Below are positions 1 through 12,830 of a stretch of 64,000 nucleotides of DNA, one piece after another; position 1 is the stretch's first letter; each line of letters starts with the position of its first letter. The stretch comes from Certhia americana (Eukaryota > Chordata > Aves > Passeriformes > Certhiidae): positions 91,080,461 to 91,144,460 of the forward strand of contig CM031857.1 of NCBI GenBank assembly GCA_018697195.1. Reading direction: 5' to 3'. The notes under the pieces are model-generated. The model was not told the origin of the DNA, did not search any database, and saw nothing but the letters and a program-made list of their open reading frames with translations. A program made the position numbers and the translations under genes.

Positions 1-259
1 TACTTTAACTTGGATAATTGCTAAGCACACCTTGCAAAATTAGTAATACAGCATTTAATGCATACCTTTACTCTCCTTATGCAAAATTATGGCAGCTCTC
101 TGTGCCACACAGACCTTTTAAATTCCCTGTTAGATCTTAAAAACCGTAAACGATTGCTTTGAAAAACACCTCCCACTGCCACACTGAAATAATTCATCTT
201 CTGTCTTCATACAACAACAGAGAGAAGCTGTTTCTATTAATATCCCTCTCCCACTCCAG

Positions 260-438
260 GCTTTGTGGTCTCAAAGAAATCCAGGTATACAATTTTCAAA
301 GGAATTGACTTTGAAACAATGATGGCACTGAAGTCAGACACAGATTGCAATGTCCTTGAAAAGCAAGTAAAGCATGAGCTGGGAATAAGAAACACTGAAG
401 AGACTCAGCAGAAGGAAATTAAGAACATATGGAATTAG
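260..438 (+). CDS. Candidate terminal coding exon of a gene entering from the left
   Basis: A strong 3' splice site (long pyrimidine run ending in CCACTCCAG at 251-259) is followed by 58 open codons and a TAG stop at 436-438. The frame assumes an upstream phase-1 intron, so bases 260-261 complete a split codon. The peptide begins FVVSKKSRYTIFKG and ends in a charged, Lys/Glu-rich tail (LEKQVKHELG then KEIKNIWN); this composition is protein-like. The other two frames stop after 15 and 20 codons, so they cannot be ruled out as short tails. I do not recognise the protein. A possible internal donor (CCAG/GTATAC at about 283) could make this an internal exon instead. The 3' UTR would follow directly, but I cannot place its poly(A) site. 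Confidence 0.35.
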
Positions 439-1054
439 AAAGCTAAAAATGCTATGTGTTGGTTTGTACTTTTTTCTTACCTTTACTTCACAAGTGATTT
501 ATCTGATGTGAAAAGGTTTTTGGATTTTTTTCCCTGTCAGCTGTTGGTAGCATTTTGAAACCCATCGACAACTCTGATGGCTTCTTTTGATCCCTCCAGT
601 GCACTCAGATGCTCTTTGCCTCTCTTTACCTTCAACTCTCTAGTATCAGAACTCCAACATACACCCCACAGGTCACTTACAGCCTCAGCAGCTGTTGCAC
701 AGCACCCAGAAAAGGAATTTTTGACTGTGGCTGTCCTCAACAAAACTACCTGTGCCAGGATCATAGTAAATGTCTGGGTCCTGAGCAGACTGGAGCTATC
801 TCATAATTAGAGCCTGGCATGTACTCTAGCATGAACTTAGTAATGATGATGAATTTTCATCACTCTTGTGATTCTGTGAATGTAGGTCATATTCCATCAT
901 AACTATTGAACATAAAGCTATTGTTTCTCAGACAGTGTATTATGGGGACCCAGCTTCATGTCCTACTAAATGCCCATCTATGAGTAAAACATCCAGAGAA
1001 TCTCTTTATATCACCTAATTTTGCCAGCTTTTGGTTCACATCCAAGCTACATAA

Positions 1055-1102
1055 CCTGTTTTACTTCCTTAGCTCACACCTGTTTTACTTCCTTAGCTCA
1101 CT
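1055..1102. repeat. Tandem duplication, 24-bp unit, two copies
   Basis: Bases 1,055-1,078 are repeated in 1,079-1,102 with only the last base different. The unit begins CCTGTTTTACTTCC. It looks like a recent local duplication and would be expected to vary in copy number. Confidence 0.9.
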
Positions 1103-4100
1103 TTTCCCCTTCTCCCATTGTCAACAGTCCTCAAAGTAAGCTGGAAAAATTCCTTCCCCAAACACAAACATGTTTTATCTGCTTTGCTTCCCTGAATGTT
1201 TGGGTGGGAGCTTATATTTTGTTTTTAAGTGTTGTAACAAGAATAGCGTATTTTATATAAATGTACTTTGCCATTACAAATATGCAAAGGCTGAGTAGTG
1301 TCTCAAAAAAGTGAAATGCTAAGTAAGAAAGCATCATGCTTCGTTTTATAAATCCTTTTGGTAATAACAGCCAAGTTCCAGACACAACTGAAAATGGAAA
1401 ACAAAAGCCAACAGAAGAATTGGTGTTTGAAGAGAGGAAGTCATGTATATATCAACAGGAGGATACAAGATAGGATACAAAATGCTGCCCTCCCATACCC
1501 GACACACCTGTCTTAGAGTTCAGGCACTTCTCAGAGGCAGACAAGAAATCAGAAAAACCTCTCCTCACCACATGAATTACCAAATGAGTCTCTTCACTGC
1601 AGTAAACCTGAAAATTGCAAACATTAAGATAATGGAAATAGAGAACAACAATTCAATTACAAATATTCCACCGCAGCAGGATACAGAGCCATAAGGAACA
1701 TTTCAGTTTGGCAGGGCTTTTCCACAACAGTTGCTTCAGTAGACATTGTGCCTGTAGTAACACATGTGAAGTAAACGTGGAAAGAGGAAACAAATCAGTC
1801 ATACAACGTGCAGGTTCATTTTGTTCTTGGGCCAAAAGCTGATACAAGACTGGTTTTACAAAGATCTTGTTCAAACACTGACATGTGACATGAGGTAACT
1901 AACCTCAAATGACCAGCTAAGTAACATAGGTTTACTTGGAGAGAAAACCAGCAGACCAGGACAAAATAGCGACCAAGGGAAGAGACTTTGTCCATCCCAG
2001 AAGCCAGACACTGGAGCATTTACAAAAAAGGCTGCAATTTATCATTTTTTATTTTAATAATGAAGGTTGCAGCCTGAAGAGTAATTTTTAAAAATCAGCT
2101 ATGTGTATTCTCATCATTTTATATTTATATAAATTATCTTGGTGTTTCATACGCAAAGCCGCCCTCCCTTTAAATCCATCAGATGATAGGCAGGAATTGA
2201 AAGAAAAGGAAGATACATTTCTGGCTCTACAAGAATTGAGACTTTAAAAGAACTAGTACAGTCACTTCTCGGTGCAAATTTTCTGCCTGCCACATGAAAT
2301 GCTGAAGGCAGAAAGACTTTCAGTAAAACTGTCACTTAGCAAATGCCTTAAGCACAAGAAGGGTGACAGCACTTACAGCCCTGAAGTAACAGCACAGGTG
2401 AAAAACAGGAATTTACTTATTGCACTGCAGTGCAGTTCTCAACTTGCCAAATACCTGTTTGCCCAGATTATCAATGTGAAAAAGGCTGACTGCTGCCAAG
2501 CGGTATTACACACTGAAATCTTCAAAACCTAGCAGTACCATGCTGCACTGAGCTTTATCAGCTCACCACAATTTGAGTGCCACATTGTACTAGGAAATTG
2601 CCTTGCCCTGTGTCCTCAAAGGCATTTACGTGCCTAAGGCACCATCACACTGGCTCAAACACCATCAACCTTCACATGAAGGTAGAAACAGTTGGGGATG
2701 GCAAGGCTTCTCCATTTCTTCTTTCTCCCATGCTGCAACTCACAGCCAGTTACACCTTCAGTGTGACCAAGTTTAACATTTCTTCAATGCAGCAAGGGTT
2801 TCATTGTGTCCCACTCCCTGCTGCTCCAGGGAATCCTGTGGGAAGCTCAACAGCCAGTTCCATGCCCCTGGAACACCACAACTCAAATAGCACTTCCCAT
2901 CAGTCTTCAAGAAATTTAGGGCATTATTACAAAAACTCAAAAGCCACAAAAAGAACAGCAGAGGCAGACTGAGGACATAACTAACATCTGAGACTGCTGT
3001 AAGTAAGGGGATCTATTGTCTAAAACTGCCCACTGTGTGCAGGACGTCAGCCTCCAAGATGATGATTCCATCTCTACCTGCACCCAGGACTGTGTGGCTA
3101 AGGCTGACTGTTCCACAAGGCATGAGAAGGCTGTAGCCATGGTGCTCTTAAAGGCTTCAGACAGTTTGCATCACCACAAAGCTGCATTCCTGTGTGTGGT
3201 GAGCCAAGTGGCTCATGCTTGAGCTATGCAGTTGTGGGGAAAAGTAAGTAGAGAGAGGTCAAAATAGCTAACACAGTATTGCAAGGTTAACTCAAGAGAC
3301 CTACAAGTGATTAATCCATATAAAAGCATTCAAGATCCTGTTCTTTCTGTCCAAAATGAGAGCTGCTATTTAATGGGACAAGACAAAGGAAACAGTGGAA
3401 CTAAGCCAGATATTGTAAAACAGCAGGCTCAAACTTTCAGATGAAATGCAGTGTTTCAGAAAACCTTAAGAAGTTGTTGGAACTGACACACAACAAAATC
3501 TCAAGCAGCTGGCTTGATCTTCTTCATTAAATGACAAACTGAGTTACCCAAATGCCTCCTACTCCCAGGTTTTGGCCAACACATCAGCTTAGAGCAAACA
3601 CCCTGAAGACAACACAGCCTGTGTTACAGTATGCTGACACTCTGTCCCTGCTGTGCGTTGTTCCTTTTCTGCAGAAGTTCCCTGTTATTTGATATCCACG
3701 AGGTAATCCTGCAGCTTGGCTCTTTGTGGTTGGAAGCGTGGCAGGCAGCTGTGCCAGGCACTCCTGCCAAGAAAATATTCTGAGACACCATGGTAATAAA
3801 AACACATCAAAGGAAAAGGCTTTTTTTCTTCTTTCATATCACTAAGTACTTAAATCCAGGCAGGGCTTTCCCAGCTCTGCAAGCTTTAAGTATAAATATC
3901 CAAAGTCCATAAACTGAAAAGGAGACTGACAAATATGCACTCAGCAATCCCCTGAAAAGCCATTCTAAATGTGCCATCATTTACTGTTTAATACCTGGTT
4001 TTGGCTATGAAGTCACTAATAGGTGTTTTTGGGGGGGATGGGGGGGAATTGTATGTAAAAAAAAGAAACCCTATTGTGATGAAATGTTTTGGGACACAAT

Positions 4101-6752
4101 CTTTAAGCAATAGCCAACACCTTGGTTACAAATAAAATGTATCAACCTTAATGTTGATCAAAATATTTACTCAGATTCCCAAAAAGGCAGCCAGCTCCTT
4201 TTAATAAGCACGATTCTGTTGCCATCTCTGAACCTTACTCCCACTAGCTTCACTAGATTCAGCTGTTTCAGTAGTAAAATAAAAGAGTTTAGGCCAGAAT
4301 ATGCTAAGAAATGGATGCCATGCAGGTGCTCCCAGGATCCATGACAGTGCATCCCCATAGAAAATGTAAGCAATCCACTCCTAACTGCTTGTGTCTGTTC
4401 AACTGCAGCTCCCACCCTTACTTTTAAAATTTTAAACCTCATGTCAGGAAGGGCATACCTACTTTCCTACTTTCAGCAGAAAAGCTGAAATGAAAGGCAA
4501 GCAAGTTAATACCAGGCAGAGGTATTTCCCACTAAAGGCCACCTGGGTGCAGTGGATGTGCCAAAACCCTCCAGATTTCAGAGCTCTCACATAGATCTCT
4601 CCACCTATACCAGCTACATAGAAAGCTGACAAAGTTGCCAAGTAGTAAATCAATGCTTTCATGCTCAGACCTGCCTGCTTGCCAAATTAAAAGAAGCATA
4701 CAGAGCACTCTGCCACATGGAGGAAGAGTTCTTGAGTTCCCAAAGCTGAAAATCAAGTGAACCAAGGACAGAAGCTACAAGGGTGAGAAAGAGCAGGCAA
4801 CCTCACAAGAATGTAGGAATGGGGAGGACACACAGAACAGGTCCTTCTGGCTGCCCACAATTTTAGTGTCCATTCAGTATGCCTGAGGATGTTCCTGTTT
4901 GTTCTTGCAGTAATTCAACTCACCTCAATGATTCTGGGCACTTGGAGATGGTGTGAGAGTCCCTTCCTCCCACATCTGTGCCTAATTTGTAAAGACAGGT
5001 GAGCCAGCCTTCAAAACTTCCAAAGCCTGCCTGTCAAGAACATAAAGCTAGGGAAATGTAATGTAAAGTTTGGGCCCAAACTGTGAATAAGACTGAAAAT
5101 GTGGAGCTACTGAAAAGTTCCTGAGACTGAAATGGCTATGGGATGCTACCTGTACTTAAAATACCAGCACGACATATATATTTACTGAAGAACCACATGT
5201 TTTCCCTCTTTGGTTTGCAGATGTTTCTTCTTTCTGCAGAGCATTAAAACTGTGTTTGAGGAAAGGAAACAGATGGTAGTTGCAATAGTGGCACTTTTCC
5301 AAGGTGGAAAGAAACCATTATAGTGGGGCTTCCACAAGCTTTGGGCTAAGAATGTCATATTTGTATTGCCTGTTTGCACGAATTAGACAACACGTCACTG
5401 CAAGGCTTCCAGATGATGCAAATGTAGGGTAGTGACTGACACGGAGAGCTGGTGCTTTAACACTGGTCCTGTGTCAGTCAGAGCAAAGGGAGTCCTAAGC
5501 AGAATCCCCACGGCAGTCAGTGATGTGGACAATCCATGAGGCCCCAGGTCAGAACTGTTTATCATCTCAGGCTTCAACCTCTGAGCTACTGTTCCATGGG
5601 GAGGGGAAGTCCTGCCCATAAACAGAAATTTGTGGAAGAGGGTTGAATTTAACACAGCAACAGAACTGAAAAAGAAGAAAAATAACTACATCCAAATAAA
5701 GAGAAATGATGCCATTATCTATCAAAACAATAAACATGGACAAAAATAGGATTTTGTTTCTTAGTATTAATAATAATTTCACAGTTTTTTTCTGAAATAA
5801 CCTCAATATTCTAATGGAAAATAAACAACAAAAAGCAAAACAAACAAAACAACAGAGAATTTCTTTAAATCATTTCTGACTTTTTTGGATTTATATGAGA
5901 ACAGCACATGCAATTAGTCTGGTCATCGAAGTCCAGGTGGCAATTTGATAGAAGGAAAGTGGCTGGAAAGACTGAGGAGCATATCTGAGAGAAAATAAAA
6001 GATGCCATGTGAACACCCTTGGGAAAGTGTAGGGCACAAGGTTATTTTGAACTGTGGAGTAGGAGTCAGAACTGGAATATGAAGTAGATGATAATAATAA
6101 ACCAGGGAGCATGATTTTGGTAGCTAAGGATGTCCAGAAGGAGAAGATAATGTAAGGTGTTGGAGCATAAGGTAAAGGTGAGGAAGACAAGAAATAATCA
6201 ATCAAAGCTTTGCCAGAGAAAGCTGTCCAGATTTGTGAAATGTGGCAGAGGAAGGGACTCTGTGAGAGCACCACACATTGGTGAGAGAGTAAGGAGAGGT
6301 CAGTAACTTACCGGGGGCTGGGAACGTGAGTGAATCAGAATTTGGTCAGAGCAGAGGGAGCAGGAACTCTAAGGCAAGTGCTGGTGTGGCAGCAAGGGAT
6401 GAGTAGCCCAGAAAGGTTGTGTGAGTGCCAGACTGACACAGGGGACCTGCCAGCGGGAAAGCAGCCAGAGGCACAAAGGCTGTTCTGGTAGAACAGTGAA
6501 AGATTACAGACACACCCAGGCCGATCATTCCTAACCCCAGGGAGATGCTAAGCTGGGAGCTGAGCTACTCCAGGCTTCCTGGCCCCAGACAGAGTCATAG
6601 GAACGACCAGTGCACCTCAGAAGGTGGAAGGACTTTCCTTCTTAACATGCCCCCTTCTCTCTGTTCTGCACACAAAGGTTTTAGAACTCTTCTGACTCAA
6701 AAGCTTAAAACTCCCTGGGATAAATCTCAGCCTCCCTGCAGTATAATTCAGG

Positions 6753-6792
6753 AGAAAAAAAAAACAAAAAAAAAAAAAACACAAAAACACCC
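6753..6792. repeat. A-rich tract with scattered C
   Basis: Runs of ten or more A interrupted by single C bases. No retrogene body or target-site duplication was evident beside it, so it is called a simple A-rich tract rather than the tail of an inserted copy. Confidence 0.85.
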
Positions 6793-7110
6793 AAGCTAAG
6801 GAAGAACCATTTTGGGTTTTTTTTTTCCACTTAGAATCCTACAAAGGAGAAAATCCCTCAATGCCTGAAGTTGACACTGTACCAGGGGGAAGCCAGGGGA
6901 ACCTCTGCATTTCAATTACTCCTGAGCACGGAGCTACTGAAAAAGTCTGAACATGATCTTGGGCTGTTAAGGAAATCTTTGCTTACAAAAGGTTTCTGAA
7001 TCAACAAAACTGCTGTGAAGCCAGACAGAGGATAATTAGACCCAAGGAGAGTGTGCAGCCCAAGAATGAGAGACAGTGACAGAAACTCTGAGCAACCTGA
7101 AAGCAACAAC

Positions 7111-7121
7111 GGGGGGGGGGG
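7111..7121 (+). repeat. Poly-G run, 11 bases
   Basis: Eleven consecutive G followed by CAG. A second 11-G run followed by CAG lies at 12,552. Such runs can fold into intermolecular G-quadruplexes and are prone to sequencing-length error. Confidence 0.95.
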
Positions 7122-7301
7122 CAGGTGAAGGACAAAGGAACCCCAAAACAGTCACTTATAAATACAGCCACTGGCTGTATAAAAGTGCTGCCTTTGGCCT
7201 GAGAATACCTGCACAAGGATTTTAACAGAGAGGAAGAAAGAGAAGGGGGAGGAGAGGGACCACCTAAATCACATGAACATGAAATTGAAGTAAAGGCTAC
7301 C

Positions 7302-7308
<7 letters not shown>

Positions 7309-7334
<26 letters not shown>

Positions 7335-7335
7335 T
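7309..7335. repeat. Poly-T run, 27 bases
   Basis: Uninterrupted T27, preceded by CTTTTCTC. This is the longest homopolymer in the window. It could be the reverse-strand tail of a retroposed copy, but no body was recognised on either side. Confidence 0.9.
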
Positions 7336-9114
7336 CCCTCCTTTAAATATGCAAGTTTAACAAACTAAAAACCAGCACGTGGTCAGAGCTGCCAGCAAGT
7401 ACGAAAACAGTGTCTGGAGCTGCTGGTGGCTTACATGAAGGTCACAGTGTACCTGCAGCTGCACAGCTGAGAGACAGGCAGTGTCACAGGCAAACCTCCC
7501 ACTCTGGAGCCTCCCTCTCCTTCAGTTCACACAGAAAAGGCTCCCACATTCCCAACCAAACCCACCATATGTTCTGAAAATTTATCTTGCCAGAAAAAAA
7601 ATCCCAGATCAATATTTTCATGGGAGTGGAAAAAGTAATGTACAAATTACTAAATTAAACTGCAACAGACAGTACGCCCTAGCAAATATCTGACTGGCTT
7701 TCTTCTTAAGCATTCAGAAAACTATAACAGGAAATGAAACAAATATCCAGATATTTAATAAAGATATGTTTTGAAAATAGGAAGATTATCAATATGAAAA
7801 ACATGGAGAAAAAATAGTGTGTATGTGACCTTTACTTGTAATTTAATGCTGGTTCTCGCCAGATCAAATCTTGTTTACCCCCAAAAAATGTTGTTAAGAA
7901 GGTAAAATACCTTTTTTCCCTATCCAAGAAAACAGAGGGAGCTGATCGGTTCATTCCATATTTGCCATTTAATCTATGTATTCATCAGACTACAGCATCA
8001 GCCATCTTGCTAATTATCTCCTTCCACCACATGGAAATTGAAAAAGATGAAAAAGTCACCCTTAGGAAACAGAGAACTAGGAAAACAGGAAGATAAATTC
8101 CAAGTTTTGATATTGCACTGAAAAATGCCTTATAATATTCTGTATTTTCAAATAACTCTTTTGCCTCACATGACAAAAAGATGCAAGACTTCTATAATCT
8201 GTCAGCCAAAATAAAGGACAAACCAGACAGTTTCAAAGGATGCAAAAACCACCTCTCTTGTCTTTCCAGATAACTTTTTATTCTGAGATATGTTCACATC
8301 TCTGCATGAGCAATAGCCAGGATAACACTCCTAAATCTAACCAAAGATCACCTCATTGTGCACTGCTTCTTAGTTCTAGTTTTGGAAACACAAGCATTTA
8401 CATTTTCAACAAATAAAACAATTTCAGAAATTTTCGGAATATTTCTACAGTGCTAAAACCATTTTATCAGATCTGCTCCAATTTTTAATACATACAGATG
8501 TAAAACTACATTTAGTACGATTAATTCATGCAACTCTTCATTCTCAGTGAAGTGCAATTTAGAATCACCCAAAATACAGGCTTGCAGTGCTTACACTGGC
8601 TGAGCTTTTCACTGCTTCATATCAGACACATTTCGTGAGACAAATCTGTAATTCCCCCAACTTAGGTACAGCCGAGTCAGGTAAAAAGGGAATCAAGACC
8701 CATTTAGAGTACATCACTGAGCTAACAGCTACCCAAAACTACTCGGAACGATGTTCTAAAGCATGCTTCAGGAACAGCTAAGCACCAAAAAATTGTTAAT
8801 TAGTGCTAATATCAACGAAAGTTTAACCTGCTGACAAAAGCTCTAAATGTTTTCTTTCCTATTAATGAGAGCATGCATAAAGAAAGCCAGTCAGATTGCC
8901 AGGATTTTCTGTAAATCCCCCAAAATCACTAACAGCATCCACACAACACATTATTTAAGACCAGCAGCTCCTCCTACCAGCGCACTGGGAAACCGCATTT
9001 AATCTTTGCATCAATTCTTCTAGGGCCATTTCTTCAATTTTCAGCCAGCATCTCATTCTCAGATAAAACAAAAAGAATCCACAGCAAACATGCTCCCTCT
9101 GCTCAAGGATTAAA

Positions 9115-9660
9115 GGAGGCAGGGCGGGGGGGAACCCCCCCCCCAAAGGAGCCCGCTACAGCAGTGCTTGGCAGCGCTGCATTCCAATGGCTCGGCACGG
9201 CTCCCCTCGGCACAAAGGGAGCCGGGAGCCCACGCTCCCTGCGGGCACCGCTGCCAGCCGGAGCCGGGGATGTGCCGGGGATGGTGAGGACAGCAGGAGC
9301 GTTCCCGAGTTCTCCTCCGGTGCCGTGTGGGCCGGGCCCCGGCGGAGCCCCCACACGGCGGGGCTGCTGCGAGGAGCGCTGGGCAGGGCCGTGCCGCGCC
9401 CCAAGGGAACAGCGCAGAACGCCCCATCCTCACTCACGTGAACGCCGGGGCTCCTCCACCTTCCTGCCAGCCTGCTGCCAGGCTCAGCAGCTGGGAAGGA
9501 ACATGCCTTCCCCCTCCCCCGACCGCACCGAGGAGATCCCGCTCTCAGCAGCCCGCAGGATGCCCTCGCGTTCGGTTTGGAATGGTCATTTTTGAAGGCT
9601 GAGGAGTGCAAATTTTCTTTAAACGCTGTCGAGTTTCCTTTAAACGCAGCCGTGTTCTGG
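9115..9660. promoter_or_regulatory. CpG island (orphan, direction unknown)
   Basis: A sharp GC- and CpG-rich block inside AT-rich DNA; CpG islands of this size usually mark promoters. A CCAAT motif lies near 9,184. Open frames on both strands (for example 151 codons at 9,156-9,611, minus) follow from high GC and are not evidence of protein. A minus-strand GTGAGT at 9,437-9,432 could be a first-exon donor, but its exon side (CAC) is poor. I found no convincing exons to attach on either side. It may serve an alternative first exon, a non-coding RNA, or a short minus-strand gene. Confidence 0.6.
9126..9144. repeat. G7-AA-C10 inverted homopolymer
   Basis: Seven G, two A, then ten C. The G and C runs can pair as a hairpin, and the C run alone can form an i-motif-like structure. 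It marks the left border of the CpG island. Confidence 0.9.
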
Positions 9661-12069
9661 ACTCTTTGGAGGAGATGATTAAATCTTGGGCTACAGCAGT
9701 CTTAGAACTCTGTGAAATCTGTATGTCCGTGGCAACTGTATTCCTACCTTAGGCAAAGGGGGTTTAGAGCCAGGCTCTATGGACCCCTCAAGGTGTAGGG
9801 CAACAGAAATGCTGCAGAAGGCAGCCAGGAAAACCAAACCTCATAGCCAGTAAACTTCCACTTTCTACAGGGGGTTACAGTACCACTGGAAAACTTTCAG
9901 TTTCCAGAAAAAAACTTGAGTTTTCAGAAAAACCTACCAAGACTGAAAGCAGTACAATGCTTCTCTATACAACTGCTCCTCATAATTGATTTTCACTGCT
10001 TTTATACAGACTGTCTTACAAGTTTGAAACTATGATGCTTTTAACACTTTTTTTCCCGAAGATGCCCTTGATGCCTACTAAATCTCATTGTTTGCAGGCT
10101 TTTGCTGATAGTCAGCTGAATTCCCACACTCTTCTAATCATTCTATTGTTTTTATCCTAATTTTTAAAATTATAAATTATGCATAGGCTGAAAGAAAAAG
10201 GGACGATTTTTTGTTATGTTTAAAAGGACTGTGCTGTGTTATTTAAGATAAAGATTCTTTTTCTACAGATTGCATACAGCAGGTAAAAACAGCAGCCCCT
10301 CTGAGGGAAATAAGTGGACACCTGTGATGACTTGTTCATAACTCTCAACAATACCATTAGAGAGGACATGAACTAACAAAAAGTTTCAAGAGGACCCATC
10401 AAACTATATAGGCTTCCTCTGCCAATAAAACTAATTTAGATAATTCATTTATTACATTAATTCACATTATTTCCACTCAAAGTATGACAAGCCCACAGCA
10501 GCTCCATGTATTAGATATGGCTGGAGCCATATATGGTTCCATTTCAGTATTAATAAAAATGACAAAATGAAGTCTTCAGTGAAGCTTTTCCATAACAAAG
10601 TATTACCGCTGAAAAACAGGACCTGTAGGAACACTGTATCCAAAAAGTATTTTGTTTATGTGACTGCCATTTGAGACTGCATTTACGCAAAGGAACAAGT
10701 GATGGGCAGCAAGACCACAATTACCAGACCAGGCTCTTGCCATTCTGGTGGTGACCCAGGAGGAGCCAATGCATGAGAAAAGGTGTGCAAGTCTGCTGGT
10801 GCACTTGGATAGCTGAGGTTCTTTATCAAACAAATGCTGTGTGCCCATATTGCATCCACAGACAGCCCAGGGAGAACTCCAGATGTCAGACAGACTGGGA
10901 TTTGTTAATTCAGCAAGTTAAGGCCTACGGCATTTCTACATATGCAGAACAGCAAAGTTCACTTGTAAGATTACATTGTTCCTGGTGCAGCAAGAAATGC
11001 AGCAAACGTATTCATTCATAAGCACCTACTGCAAGAGAAGATGAGAGTTCAATCCCAGATCTCCCTGAGTATCCTGCCTCAATTCAATAGTAATTTCATG
11101 TTTTCCCTGGAGAATCAGCAGACTGCTTAAGTTTCCCATATATCAAAGGTCCATCTTTCCATAGAGTTACTCAGTGAAATAACAAATGAAAAGGAAGACA
11201 AAAATGTAGTGAAGAATTTTACCATATCAACCAGTCAACTTTCAGAATCACAAGCACATAATAACTTATGGAGAACCCTAACATGTTAGGTAAACCTCAG
11301 TGACACCAACAATACCACTTTATATAATACACTTTCTATACCTTCAAACAAATTCCAAACATGCAAAGTATGAGCAGAGCATCCATGTGAAAGGTTTTGT
11401 TAGCTGAGCTGAAAGTTAGTTTACCTATAAGTGGGTTATTTGTAATCATAGATGTGTTTAATCATGTTCATTCATAGAAATCAGGCAGCCTTGTCTTCCT
11501 GAGTAAGAAGCTTTGGCATAGCTTCTGTACTGAATGAAACAGAGTATTTCAAGATACTTAACCAAATGTGGGATTATGATCTCTGCTGGTTTGAAACAGG
11601 ATCATCCATGGTTTCATGAACAACCTTGAGTCAGCCTAAAGAAACAGAATTTAAACTAATTAAAATTAACTCTTAACAGGAAGACCCAACTGAGCTTTCT
11701 TGAAGCATGAAGCAATCCAGTATCTGACCATGAGCTGTGTATGGAATCAAAACAGTCCTGAAAACACAACATGACTATCTCAGGGAAGAGCTACTGTAGT
11801 TTTCACTCCCTTCAAGTATTTACTTGATCCCTACACCCCTTTGGATCATCATGACAACCACGTTAATTAAACATGCCATTTCAGTCCCACACATCTCATG
11901 CCTACTTAAAATTTGATAATAAAAGGACTGATGCCCAGTTCTAGCACTGATAGTCTGTAAATACAATAAGAAATGTTGTCATTTTTCAGATAAAATATGA
12001 TTATTTCTAATAATTTTTAAGTTAAGATTTCAAGCTGCTTCTGATTTTTAACTTCTGCTAATGTATTAC
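9661..12069. other. No gene recognised
   Basis: AT-rich sequence with no convincing exon or transposon. Several short intervals have one good splice signal but no partner. Confidence 0.5.
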
Positions 12070-12110
12070 CTTCAGCAAAATTATCTCCACCAGTCCCAGA
12101 CAAGCCCCTG
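12070..12110 (-). CDS. Candidate 41-nt micro-exon (minus transcription unit)
   Basis: On the minus strand a very good acceptor (TTCCTCTGTTGCAG) precedes 41 bases that end at a fair donor (GAAG/GTAATAC). Entered in phase 1 it encodes GACLGLVEIILLK and leaves in phase 0. It can follow the 13-nt candidate at 13,985 or directly follow the 41-nt candidate at 21,887 in another frame. The plus strand also has an acceptor-like site at its edge, which weakens the call. It may be non-coding or a chance match. Confidence 0.2.
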
Positions 12111-12551
12111 CTGCAACAGAGGAATTCATAAAGAAATTTGAGGAGTACACAGCCTTTGAGTTCCATCTTAGATATTTAAAATGTATTGGAAACGTTTTTT
12201 GTCAAGTGGTCTGTACTTCTGATCTTTCAGTGAAACTGCAAAGATAATAAGAAAGGTGCAAATGTATTACAGAATTTAATCAATCGATTTCCATGGGTGT
12301 AATATTTGACCTGATTTGTACTGACTTTTTTCTAAACTTCTATTAGATTTAAAAGCCTCAACAACATTATATTTTTCCTTCAGTTCTCTACTTTACTCTG
12401 ATTTTGGCTGTAGTCTTCAGCAAATTCTGTTCAAACACAGCAACGTCACACATCTTTTATTTCCAAACAGTTTCACCCAAATAGGATTACCTGGTTTTCA
12501 AGAAATTGTGGCTGTTTTGCAAATGTTCCAGAAGTAACTGGACACTCACGT

Positions 12552-12562
12552 GGGGGGGGGGG
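12552..12562 (+). repeat. Poly-G run, 11 bases
   Basis: Eleven G followed by CAG, matching the run at 7,111-7,121 in length and following triplet. Confidence 0.95.
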
Positions 12563-12777
12563 CAGACATTAATACACAGTAACGAGTTTTTTTGAGCAAA
12601 AGATATTTTCAACAATATACCTAAAAATTTCTCTGCTATCTTTACGCTGATCTCTGTAACGTCAGTCATCAGTGAGTTACAAAATTTAATTATGTGCTGT
12701 TTGACAAACTGTTTTTGTTTAAACTACCTTCCTGGAAGTTTTCTGTGTGCCCCAGTTTCTCTTTTGTGAAGCAGTGG

Positions 12778-12830
12778 AAAAAAAAAAAAAAAAAAAACAA
12801 AAAAAAAACCCAAACCCAAAAAAAACCCTA
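12778..12830. repeat. A-rich tract with CCC interruptions
   Basis: A20, C, A10, then AAACCC-like units. The same A-run/CCC texture recurs at 15.0, 32.9 and 40.4 kb. Confidence 0.9.

Larger units (their letters stand above)
439..9114. other. AT-rich stretch without a convincing gene (possible 3' UTR at its start)
   Basis: The first part may be the 3' UTR of the exon ending at 438. The rest shows scattered open frames up to 131 codons (2,577-2,972 +), which is within chance for this length, with no paired splice sites or familiar protein motifs. It holds simple A, T and G runs that are listed separately. A 58-base interval at 4,924-4,981 has good minus-strand splice sites but also a plus-strand donor beside it, so it is left uncalled. 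Confidence 0.5.

Noticed and set aside
5891..6274. 127-codon minus frame
   Set aside because: Hydrophobic, Ser-rich translation of a GA-rich plus strand; no supporting signals.
11041..11065. GTTCAATCCC resembling a tRNA B box
   Set aside because: No A box at the right distance and no cloverleaf can be drawn.
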